DNA of 64,000 nucleotides, taken from NCBI RefSeq assembly GCF_038002965.1, contig NZ_JBBOOE010000001.1:4197001-4261000 (forward strand), read 5' to 3'. Numbering within the stretch: the first letter of the stretch is position 1; every line of letters starts with the position of its first letter. Below the pieces are notes generated by a model. That model ran no database searches. It was given only the letters and a program-made list of their open reading frames with translations, and was not told the origin of the DNA. The stretch is from Robertmurraya sp. FSL R5-0851 (GTDB taxonomy: Bacteria; Bacillota; Bacilli; Bacillales; Cytobacillaceae). Position numbers and translations under genes: made by a program. Positions 42,228 to 49,645 of the stretch are shown one piece after another.

Positions 42228-43121
42228 TTATATTTTCAAGAATTTACGTACGGACATTAAGCTTCCCCAAATTCCAATGAAGGCTCCCATAATCACAAGG
42301 ATTCCAGCCACTTGGAAAATAAATGGATTCACATCTAATATTTGAATAAAATTGCCCTCTAATCGTGGCGCAATATAATCATGTGCTTTTGAATATAACA
42401 CCGAAATCATCGCGATGGGAATAACCGAGCCCAGTATACCGAGCATAAGCCCTTCTAGGAAGAACGGCCAACGAATAAACGAGTTCGTTGCTCCCACTAA
42501 GCGCATAATTTCAATTTCACGTCTACGAGCAATAATGGTGATCTTAATCGTATTTGAAATAAGGAACATCGCTGTAAAAAGCAACCCAACGATGAGCACA
42601 AGACCCACGTTACGGCTGACGGATAAAAAGCTAAATAGCTTTTCAACAGAGCCTTGTCCATATTTAACTTTTGTTGTGTATTCAAATTCATCAATTTGTT
42701 TCGCTACATTCATCGTATCAGTAGGATTCTTTGCCTTTACGATAAAGACATCATTTAATGGATTGTCTTGCTCAAAAAGGTTAAACACTTCCCCTTCTTC
42801 TCCAAGACTTGCAATCAAACTATCAAGTTCTTCCTCTTTTGCAGAGAAGGTGACACTTTCCACTTTCGAGAGACTTTTTATCTGCTCTTCAAGTACGGCT
42901 TGGTCTTCTTTCGTTGCTGCTATATCTATGTGAACGCGGATTTCCACGTCTTCTTCAATCGAATCGGCTACCTTATTCAGGTTCATCATAATCACTAAAA
43001 ACACGCCAACAAGAATCAAGGTTACCGTTACGGCACTAACAGACGCAAAGGTCATCCAGCCGTTACGACCAAGATTTTTGACGCTTTCTTTCATGTGACG
43101 ACGGATCGTTCTAGCTTTCAT
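42228..43121 (-). CDS. ftsX: Cell division ABC transporter permease FtsX
   Basis: Start at 43121 (MKARTIRRHMKESVKNLGRNGWMT), preceded by AGGTGA; it overlaps the end of ftsE by 11 nt. The 297-residue protein has four membrane helices (about 22-46, 172-195, 220-245, 268-290) with a large extracellular loop between the first two (DSIEEDVEIRVHIDI ... VKYGQGSVEKLF) which in the family contacts the hydrolase, and the cytoplasmic RRREIEIMRLVGAT loop that touches FtsE. It is followed by a coiled-coil M23 hydrolase gene. Confidence 0.94.
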   Translation of the reverse strand: MKARTIRRHMKESVKNLGRNGWMTFASVSAVTVTLILVGVFLVIMMNLNKVADSIEEDVEIRVHIDIAATKEDQAVLEEQIKSLSKVESVTFSAKEEELDSLIASLGEEGEVFNLFEQDNPLNDVFIVKAKNPTDTMNVAKQIDEFEYTTKVKYGQGSVEKLFSFLSVSRNVGLVLIVGLLFTAMFLISNTIKITIIARRREIEIMRLVGATNSFIRWPFFLEGLMLGILGSVIPIAMISVLYSKAHDYIAPRLEGNFIQILDVNPFIFQVAGILVIMGAFIGIWGSLMSVRKFLKI

Positions 43122-43797
43122 AGCCGTAGTCACCTCGCATTTGATCTCGAACAATTTTTCCACTTTCAATCGCAATTACGCGATGCTTAATGGTGTTAAC
43201 AATCTCTTTATTATGAGTCGCCATCACGATGGTTGTCCCTCTCGTGTTAATCTCTTCAAAGATGTTCATAATTTCCCATGAAGTTTCAGGGTCAAGGTTA
43301 CCTGTGGGCTCATCCGCAATCACAAGCTTAGGTGCATTTACAATCGAACGGGCAATCGATACACGTTGCTGCTCTCCACCTGAAAGCTCGGTTGGAAGCA
43401 TTCTCGCTTTATGCTTTAAGCCAACGAGATCCAACGTCTCCATTACTCGCTTCTTAATATATTTCGGCTGTTCTTCGATAACTTCAAGTGCAAACGCAAC
43501 ATTTTCATATACATTTAACGTTGGAAGTAACTTAAAGTCCTGGAAAACCACGCCAATATTTCTTCGTAATAAAGGAACTTTCGAGGGTCTAAGTGTGGCA
43601 AGATTGATTCCATTAATCATAATCGAACCTTTTGTGGGCTTTTCCTCGCGGTACATCATTTTAATAAAAGTAGACTTTCCCGCACCACTCGGTCCAACCA
43701 CGTACACAAACTCACCTTGCTGTATATTTACATCTATTCCATTAGCGGCAGTAACACCGTTTGAATACTTTTTATATACTTCTTTCATTTCTATCAT
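43111..43797 (-). CDS. ftsE: Cell division ATP-binding protein FtsE
   Basis: A 228-residue ABC ATPase: Walker A GPSGAGKS, Q-loop VVFQDFKLL, signature LSGGEQQRVSIA, Walker B LVIADEPTGNLD, H-loop MATHN. The N-terminus MIEMKEVYKKYSNGV and the YREEKPTKGSI segment are those of Bacillus FtsE. It forms with FtsX the membrane machine that switches on cell wall hydrolases during growth, sporulation and division. AGGTGAT lies before the ATG. Upstream is a 516-nt non-coding stretch. Confidence 0.95.
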   Translation of the reverse strand: MIEMKEVYKKYSNGVTAANGIDVNIQQGEFVYVVGPSGAGKSTFIKMMYREEKPTKGSIMINGINLATLRPSKVPLLRRNIGVVFQDFKLLPTLNVYENVAFALEVIEEQPKYIKKRVMETLDLVGLKHKARMLPTELSGGEQQRVSIARSIVNAPKLVIADEPTGNLDPETSWEIMNIFEEINTRGTTIVMATHNKEIVNTIKHRVIAIESGKIVRDQMRGDYGYES

Positions 43798-44157
43798 TTA
43801 ACTATCACCTAAATTGTTTTTGTCATATCTTTCAACTAGCCATTGGATGTTGGTTACATTACATGGATGATGGTCAAATGAATTATCGCCGAAATTCGAC
43901 AAAAGTTGACCGCTACATTAGACAGTATTCTTCATAAATCACATACAAGAAACATTATAGCACTATCCTAATACAAAAAGTTCTATAAAAATATTACATT
44001 TTCTTTTCAAGTATTGTCATATTATGGTGAGACTTGGTAATAGACATCTAAATGATTCGACATGATTGGTGAATTTCCTCTATTCATGGAGGGGGATTTG
44101 TTGTGGAATTTTGTATTTTTGTGGCGGGTTTTAGATAGGGCAATATGCTCATCAGGC

Positions 44158-44260
44158 ATATATAAGCGACATTTCAATTATATCGGCGACTTTCACTACT
44201 TTATCAGCGACTTTTTAAATATATCAGCGAGTCTCTCTATTTTATTATCAGCGACCTCCC
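44158..44260. repeat. Short tandem repeat between cccB and ftsE
   Basis: The motif TATCAGCGAC recurs five times, with its AGCGAC (or GGCGAC/AGCGAG) cores at 44165, 44185, 44206, 44226 and 44250, i.e. about every 20-24 nt, separated by T-rich variable DNA. It lies in the 516-nt gap (43798-44313); the rest of that gap shows nothing else that I can name apart from a TATAAT-like box on the minus strand near 43965. Confidence 0.65.
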
Positions 44261-44274
44261 TATTTACACCTTAA

Positions 44275-44304
44275 AACACAAAAAACGCCCACCAGGACGT
44301 TTTT
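44275..44304 (-). terminator. Terminator of cccB
   Basis: On the minus strand AAAAACGTCC and GGGCGTTTTTT form an imperfect stem followed by TGTGTTTT. Confidence 0.7.
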
Positions 44305-44313
44305 CATCAGCCA

Positions 44314-44631
44314 TTATTTCTTTCCAGCTAACCATTCGGCCACCGTGGAAGCATCCTCGCCTTGTAGAAGTCCCTTCGGCATGGCGCCCTGGCCATTTGC
44401 AATAACATGCTCAATATCTTCTTTTGATAGACTAGCACCGATGGCATCAAGCTTCGGTCCTACTCCACCTTCGAGGTTTCCGCCGTGACAGCTTGAGCAT
44501 TTTTGCCCGTAAAGCTTTTCAGCGTCTCCGCCACTAGCTGTTGCACTGTCATCTGTTGCTTCCTCTCCACCGCCACACGCAGCTAGTACAAATAATGTTC
44601 CCATCAATAGTGCAAGAAGCTTCTTTTTCAT
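44314..44631 (-). CDS. cccB: Cytochrome c-551, membrane-anchored lipoprotein
   Basis: A 105-residue small c-type cytochrome. Lipobox LFVLAAC (Cys19) anchors it outside the membrane; the heme site is CSSCH (KCSSCHGGNLEGGVGPKLDAIG) and the axial Met lies in GAMPKGLL. It carries electrons on the outer face, probably to a cytochrome oxidase. Its place between ftsE and yvjA is the same as in B. subtilis. Confidence 0.95.
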   Translation of the reverse strand: MKKKLLALLMGTLFVLAACGGGEEATDDSATASGGDAEKLYGQKCSSCHGGNLEGGVGPKLDAIGASLSKEDIEHVIANGQGAMPKGLLQGEDASTVAEWLAGKK

Positions 44632-44682
44632 CCAAAATCCCCCTAAGGTAAAAAATACATAGTCGGTAATATTATACCAAGA

Positions 44683-45546
44683 CTAGGCACGTTTGAAACC
44701 CTCACCAAGCACCTCGGAAGCATCCATAACGATGACAAATGCAGATGGGTCAATGGTTTTCACTAGTTGTTTCAATTTCGTGAACTCTGTTTGGTCAACG
44801 ACGCACATAAGGATTGGTCGCTCGTGATCGGTATAGCCTCCGTATGCTGATAGTTTTGTCACACCGCGGTCAATTTTATTCAAAATGCCTTCACGCACTT
44901 CCGCCTGCTGGTTCGTTATAATCATCGCCATCTTAGAACGGCCAAGACCTATTTGCACCAAGTCAATCGTTTTCGTTGTCACATACAAAGCAATCAATGC
45001 ATACAAGCCGCGTTCAATATCGAACACAATTGCAGCTGATAGAACAATTAATCCATCGATAATCGCCACACATGTGCCAAGTGTTAACCCTGTGTATTTG
45101 TTAATAATCTGAGCGGCCAAATCCGTTCCTCCTGTTGAAGCCTTTCCGCGGAACACAATTCCTAAGCCGAGACCCACTCCAATTCCTCCAAACAGGGCTC
45201 CAAGAAGAGGATCATTCGTCCACGGTTCATATTCATTCGTAAAAAACACAACCAATGGCAGAAAGATCGTTCCTACGAGCGTTTTTACACCAAAATTCTT
45301 CCCTAGTAAAAGAACACCAGCAATAAATAAAGGAATATTAAAAGTCCACTGTACAATAGCTGGTTCAAATCCAAATAGAGAATACAGAATGGTGGATATC
45401 CCACTTACACCACCAGAGGCGATTTGATTGGGTAATAAAAATAAGTTAAAGGCAATTGCCACAATAGCTGATCCGATGAGTACATATATGTATTCTAAAA
45501 ATACTTCTATCTTCGGATGAACTCCAGATGTCTTTTTTCGATTCAT
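44683..45546 (-). CDS. yvjA: YitT family membrane protein (DUF161-DUF2179)
   Basis: Start at 45546 (MNRKKTSGVHPKIE) with AAAGGAG upstream. The 287-residue protein has five to six membrane helices (about 20-190; LLPNQIASGGVSGISTILY, GKASTGGTDLAAQIINKYT) and a C-terminal cytoplasmic DUF2179 domain (about 200-280). The biochemical role of the family is not settled. Its place between cccB and prfB follows B. subtilis. Confidence 0.9.
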   Translation of the reverse strand: MNRKKTSGVHPKIEVFLEYIYVLIGSAIVAIAFNLFLLPNQIASGGVSGISTILYSLFGFEPAIVQWTFNIPLFIAGVLLLGKNFGVKTLVGTIFLPLVVFFTNEYEPWTNDPLLGALFGGIGVGLGLGIVFRGKASTGGTDLAAQIINKYTGLTLGTCVAIIDGLIVLSAAIVFDIERGLYALIALYVTTKTIDLVQIGLGRSKMAMIITNQQAEVREGILNKIDRGVTKLSAYGGYTDHERPILMCVVDQTEFTKLKQLVKTIDPSAFVIVMDASEVLGEGFKRA

Positions 45547-45578
45547 TAACCGCGTCTCCTTTACCAACCTCTTTTTCA

Positions 45579-45780
45579 AAGGCTCTTTTCTAAAACATTG
45601 TTGCTATATACACACTTTTTAGGAAATTAACTATTTGTTTAAACAGCCAATCAGTATATTACATCCTTAGAAAAGAGCTACTCTCCAAATAGACCAATAA
45701 GCCCAGCGTTATGCAGGAAAAATCCGGCATTTGGGTTTTTTCCAAAACAACAAACTTTACGAAAACAACCTTATAAATAA
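45579..45780. repeat. MITE-like dispersed element, copy A
   Basis: About 200 bp with related ends: left AAGGCTCTTTTCTAAAACA and, from the right inward, AAGGTTGTTTTCGTAAAG. Inside, AAGAGC follows CTTAG at 45670-45685 and gives an inner inverted repeat with the left end. It fills most of the 361-nt gap between yvjA and the next gene. Copy B (53729) is about 85 percent identical by eye; copy C (53460) is a shorter relative. No coding capacity. Confidence 0.75.
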
Positions 45781-45871
45781 CTAGGCGAGTATAGCATGGA
45801 GGAAAAAGGTTGTAAATGCCACTGTACCAACGTGTTAAAGGGTTAAAAGCCCTTCTTATTTAATATGAAAC

Positions 45872-45909
45872 AAAATAAGACCGGGCATTCACAAATGCTC
45901 GGTCTTATT
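45872..45909 (-). terminator. Terminator of the 101-residue protein gene
   Basis: AATAAGACCGGGCATT and AATGCTCGGTCTTATT pair over 16 bp with one G-T; the stem includes the stop codon. The minus strand continues with TTTTGTTTC. Confidence 0.85.
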
Positions 45910-46213
45910 ACTGTTTATTTACGATTCCAACCGCGATCGTTTCAAGAAACGGACGAACGTTCGTGGATCGATTTTTGGCATATCGAATCATCATAATCAC
46001 GTCGTGAAGTTCTTGTGGAGTTAAAAGTTCAATCGACCACTCCACGAATTCCTCATTGGAGATGGTATAGTTTTCAGTCGGTACTTTGATTTGTTTATAT
46101 GTACGTAGTTCATCACGTAAAAGTCGTTTGTAATATTCATATTTCAGCTCCACCAGTTCATCCTCTTTGCGGAGTTTTTCGGTAAGATAGAGCATTGATT
46201 GCTCGCTAATCAT
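45908..46213 (-). CDS. Hypothetical protein, 101 residues
   Basis: Start at 46213 (MISEQSMLYLTEKLRKEDELVELKYEYY) with AGAGGTGAAAG upstream; an earlier start at 46249 has no good site. The protein is helical and charged without membrane segments or a recognised domain; it ends LETIAVGIVNKQ. It has a strong terminator, so it is a real single gene. Function unknown. Confidence 0.65.
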   Translation of the reverse strand: MISEQSMLYLTEKLRKEDELVELKYEYYKRLLRDELRTYKQIKVPTENYTISNEEFVEWSIELLTPQELHDVIMMIRYAKNRSTNVRPFLETIAVGIVNKQ

Positions 46214-46456
46214 AACTATTTCTTTCACCTCTGTCCAGCACGTTCGCATTCCCTACATAATGATAAACAAAAAACTAGCGTTGTGCAAAAAATTCTTATA
46301 CTTTCTCTATTATTTTTGAAAACCCTTTATCCTTCAAGGGCATTTCGTATTAATTTCACTGCTTTTTTTCCAGCCATTCCTAATTCCTTGACAAACGCAT
46401 GAATTAATAGAAAGATTGTATACTAAATGTGAATGAACCAAGGGAAGGATGATTTT

Positions 46457-48010
46457 GTGAAAGAGAAAAAACTCGGTTCGGTATTTTACATATCGGTTGT
46501 TATTATAAGTTTATTTGTTTTATGGGGATTATTCGCGCCAGAAAACTTAGCAGAGTCAGCAAATGCCGCCCTCGCCTTTACAACGGGGACTTTTGGATGG
46601 TTTTATCTATTAGCCGCCTTTATCTTTTTAGTCTTTGCAACGTACTTAGCATTTGGACCTTATGGAAAAATCAAGCTCGGGAAGGATGATGATGAGCCCG
46701 AATTCTCGTACTTTTCATGGTTCGCAATGCTTTTTTCTGCAGGTATGGGAATTGGATTAGTATTTTGGGGAGTAGCTGAACCCATCACTCATTATATCGA
46801 TCCCCCGCTTGATTTGGCTGAAGGTCAAACACCAGAAGCAGCTCGCTATTCATTACGATACTCATTTTTCCACTGGGGGCTCCATCCCTGGGCGATTTAT
46901 TGCGTCATTGCCCTTGGACTTGCCTATTCACAGTTTAGAAAAGGAGAATCTGGCCTAATCAGTTCAACCTTTCGTCCTTTGCTTGGAAAAAGGGTCGAGG
47001 GACCGATTGGAAAAGGAATTGATACATTTGCTACAATCGCAACCACATTTGGTGTTGCGACTTCACTAGGATTAGGGACATTGCAAATTAACAGCGGTCT
47101 TTCCCATGTGATTGGAATTCCAAACACCATTGGGGTTCAACTATTAATTATCCTTATTGTTACCATCCTTTATATGGTTTCTGCTACCACAGGGCTTGAT
47201 AAAGGAATTCGTTACTTGAGCAATTTGAACCTAGGATTGGCAGTCGGACTCTTACTATTTGTCATTGTGACTGGACCAACCTCGTTTATCTTTGATGCCT
47301 TAACCACGACGATTGGTGGCTATTTAGGAAATCTCGTTCAAATGAGCTTCCGTTTATCCCCCTTTACACAAGGAACATGGGTTGGCGCATGGACCCTGTT
47401 TTACTGGGCATGGTGGATTTCATGGGCACCATTTGTTGGAACCTTTATCGCTCGTGTGTCTAAAGGTAGAACCATTAAGGAGTTTGTCCTAGGAGTCTTG
47501 CTTGTTCCAACCTTATTCGGTACGATTTGGTTTTCAGCTTTTGGAGGCTCCGCTCTTTTCTTTGAGCTTTTTGAAAATAGAGGAATCGTTGATGCGGTGA
47601 GCAATGACGTAACAACTGCCCTTTTTATCACGCTAGAGCAGTTCCCACTTGGAACCATTTTAGCAGGCTTAGGGACATTGTTAATTATTACGTTCTTCAT
47701 TACCTCTGCTGATTCCGCAACATTAGTGCTCGGAATGCTGACATCCAAAGGGGTGTTGAATCCCGCGAATTCAACTAAAATCATCTGGGGTGTACTGCAA
47801 TCAAGCATTGCTGCGGTGCTATTATGGAGTGGCGGATTGAATGGACTTCAAACGGCTTCGATCGTGGCCGCTCTACCATTTGCCGTGATTATGGTGTTGA
47901 TGGTCGTATCTTTGAGTATGTCATTAAATGAGGAAGTAAAAGAGCAGAAGAAGATTGAAAAGCGTCGAAATAAAAAATTAGACCAGCTTTTAAAAGAAAG
48001 TGATTTGTAG
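46457..48010 (+). CDS. opuD: BCCT family glycine betaine transporter
   Basis: Na+-coupled uptake of glycine betaine or a related osmolyte. Start is a GTG at 46457 with AAGGGAAGGATG upstream; the ATG at 46433 has no site and would read through it. The 517-residue protein has twelve membrane helices with the BCCT signatures FSYFSWFAMLFSAGMGIGLVFWGVAEP (region about residues 77-103), AIYCVIALGLAYSQFRKG, and TLFYWAWWISWAPFVGTFIARVSKGR (about 310-336), the Trp-rich betaine-binding helix. A charged C-terminal tail (EEVKEQKKIEKRRNKKLDQ) could serve osmosensing. Single gene. Confidence 0.92.
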   Translation: MKEKKLGSVFYISVVIISLFVLWGLFAPENLAESANAALAFTTGTFGWFYLLAAFIFLVFATYLAFGPYGKIKLGKDDDEPEFSYFSWFAMLFSAGMGIGLVFWGVAEPITHYIDPPLDLAEGQTPEAARYSLRYSFFHWGLHPWAIYCVIALGLAYSQFRKGESGLISSTFRPLLGKRVEGPIGKGIDTFATIATTFGVATSLGLGTLQINSGLSHVIGIPNTIGVQLLIILIVTILYMVSATTGLDKGIRYLSNLNLGLAVGLLLFVIVTGPTSFIFDALTTTIGGYLGNLVQMSFRLSPFTQGTWVGAWTLFYWAWWISWAPFVGTFIARVSKGRTIKEFVLGVLLVPTLFGTIWFSAFGGSALFFELFENRGIVDAVSNDVTTALFITLEQFPLGTILAGLGTLLIITFFITSADSATLVLGMLTSKGVLNPANSTKIIWGVLQSSIAAVLLWSGGLNGLQTASIVAALPFAVIMVLMVVSLSMSLNEEVKEQKKIEKRRNKKLDQLLKESDL

Positions 48011-48016
48011 AGAAAA

Positions 48017-48046
48017 AGCCTTCTAAGCGTTGATACTTAGAAGGCT
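48017..48046. terminator. Bidirectional terminator between opuD and prfB
   Basis: AGCCTTCTAAG and CTTAGAAGGCT form a perfect 11-bp stem with an 8-nt loop. It is followed by CTCCTATTTT on the plus strand and TTTTTCT on the minus strand, between convergent genes. Confidence 0.85.
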
Positions 48047-48054
48047 CTCCTATT

Positions 48055-49159
48055 TTATAAACTTAATTTTGATCGCAAATACGCATTGATGAAAATGTCG
48101 AGATCTCCGTCCATTACCGCTTGCACATTGCCTGTCTCCGTGCTCGTACGGTGATCTTTTACCATGGAGTACGGGTGGAACACGTAGGAACGAATTTGTG
48201 AACCCCAACCAATTTCCTTTTGCTCGCCACGGATTTCTAGAAGCTCAGCTTCTTGCTCTTCAATCTTTTTCTGATACAACTTCGCTTGAAGCATCTTCAT
48301 CGCTCGTTCACGGTTTTTAATCTGCGAACGCTCAGTTTGACACGTCACTACAACATTGGTCGGAAGGTGGGTAATACGAACGGCAGAGTCCGTCGTATTA
48401 ATATGCTGACCACCAGCACCACTCGCACGGTACGTATCGATTTTCAGATCTTCTGTACGGATGTCGATTTCGATTTCATCATTGAATTCTGGCATCACTT
48501 CACAAGAAACGAAGGAAGTATGACGGCGACCCGATGAATCAAACGGCGAAATACGCACTAGACGGTGTACCCCTTTTTCTGCTTTTAAGTAACCGTAGGC
48601 ATTATGGCCTTTGATCGCAAGAGTCACACTTTTAATTCCGGCTTCGTCACCTGGTAGATAATCAAGCGTCTCCACCTTGAAGCCCTTCTTCTCAGCCCAG
48701 CGAGTATACATACGAAGTAGCATCGAACCCCAGTCTTGAGACTCGGTTCCACCTGCACCTGGATGTAACTCAAGGATGGCGTTGTTTTTGTCGTATTCTT
48801 CGCTTAATAAAAGTTGAAGTTCGAATTGAGCAAGGCGCTCCGAGAATTCCTTCAATTCGGTTGCCAGGTCGTTTTGCATTTCTTCATCTGCTTCTTCACG
48901 AACAAGTTCATACGTAAGATCTAAGTTTTCGTACACTTCGTACAGGTCATGAAATTCATGTACCTGATCCTTTAATGCATTGGATTCAGAAATAACCGCC
49001 TGTGCGGCTTGCTGGTCATTCCAAAATTCGGGTTGAAGCATGACATCATCAAGCTCCGCGATTCGTGCTTCTTTGTTTTCTAAGTCAAAGAGACCCCCTA
49101 AAGTCCGCTAATTTCTTAGCTGTTTTTTCAAGCTCGTTACGGATATCCGCTAATTCCAT
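48055..49159 (-). CDS. prfB: Peptide chain release factor 2, with programmed +1 frameshift
   Basis: Releases peptides at UGA and UAA. Translation starts at 49159 ([12 protein letters not shown]) with GAGGTGG upstream, runs 24 codons to an in-frame TGA at 49087-49085, and must shift +1 at CTT-TGA-C to continue from 49086 to 48055. The stimulating Shine-Dalgarno-like AGGGGG lies three nucleotides before the CTT codon. The joined product has 367 residues, matching the family. The tripeptide SPF in RISPFDSSG reads the stop codon, and GGQ in [15 protein letters not shown] hydrolyses the ester bond. This is autoregulation, not a broken gene. Confidence 0.95.
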
Positions 49160-49203
49160 GATTGTTGCCACCTCTATAAGAATTTTAATATGGTCGTTTT
49201 CCA

Positions 49204-49242
49204 TAAAAAGAGGACGGTAGATTCAGTTGCTACCGACCCTCT
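49204..49242 (-). terminator. Terminator-like hairpin upstream of prfB
   Basis: On the minus strand AGAGGGTCGGTAG pairs with CTACCGTCCTCT (one mismatch), followed by TTTTTATGG. It would end secA transcripts before prfB. Confidence 0.7.
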
Positions 49243-49294
49243 ATTTTATTATGTTTGTTGGGATTGGATTGTGATTTGTGTTGTATATCTGTGT

Positions 49295-49492
49295 TTTTTG
49301 GAAATCGGATGTCTAAAGATCGACTTAGTTCACTCATTCTACTAGTTTCTGGGAATCACATGTCCTAAAGGCTAACTTAGTTCACTCATTCCACTAGTTT
49401 TTGGAAATCAGATGTCCTAAAGGTCAACTTAGTTCATGGATTCCACTAGTTTCTGGAAATCAGTGTTCTTAAGCCTACTTAGTTGACACATA
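49295..49492. repeat. 52-bp tandem repeat downstream of secA
   Basis: Nearly four copies of a 52-bp unit (starts 49295, 49346, 49398, 49450; the last is shortened to about 43 bp). The unit has TGGAAATCAGATGTCCTAAA, then ACTTAGTTCACTCATTCCAC and ACTAGT. There are no unique spacers. It fills part of the 486-nt secA-prfB gap; the remainder (49493-49645) is AT-rich and shows nothing recognisable. Confidence 0.85.
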
Positions 49493-49645
49493 TTTTGTGA
49501 TAATCGCAAGTAATTTTGGAGAATTGCAAACAAATCTTCAGAATCGAAACTTTCTCTCCCCAAAATTACTGCAAACTCACTAAAAGGCGCCCATTTTTAT
49601 CCTAAAATCACCTTAATGCCAAAATTCCAGCCACTTTTAATGCCT

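Noticed and set aside
43229..43801. 190-residue open frame antisense to ftsE
   Set aside because: Shadow of a highly conserved gene, with low-complexity Ser/Pro/Ile composition and no known motif.
44158..44260. Possible CRISPR or replication-origin iterons
   Set aside because: Motifs are only ~10 nt with T-rich fillers, and there is no rep or cas gene nearby; kept as a repeat only.
49085..49159. In-frame TGA near the start of prfB suggesting a pseudogene
   Set aside because: It sits in the canonical CTT-TGA-C frameshift site with an upstream AGGGGG; the +1 frame continues as full-length release factor 2.
49295..49492. Possible CRISPR array
   Set aside because: The 52-bp units are directly adjacent and similar over their full length; there are no unique spacers and no cas genes.
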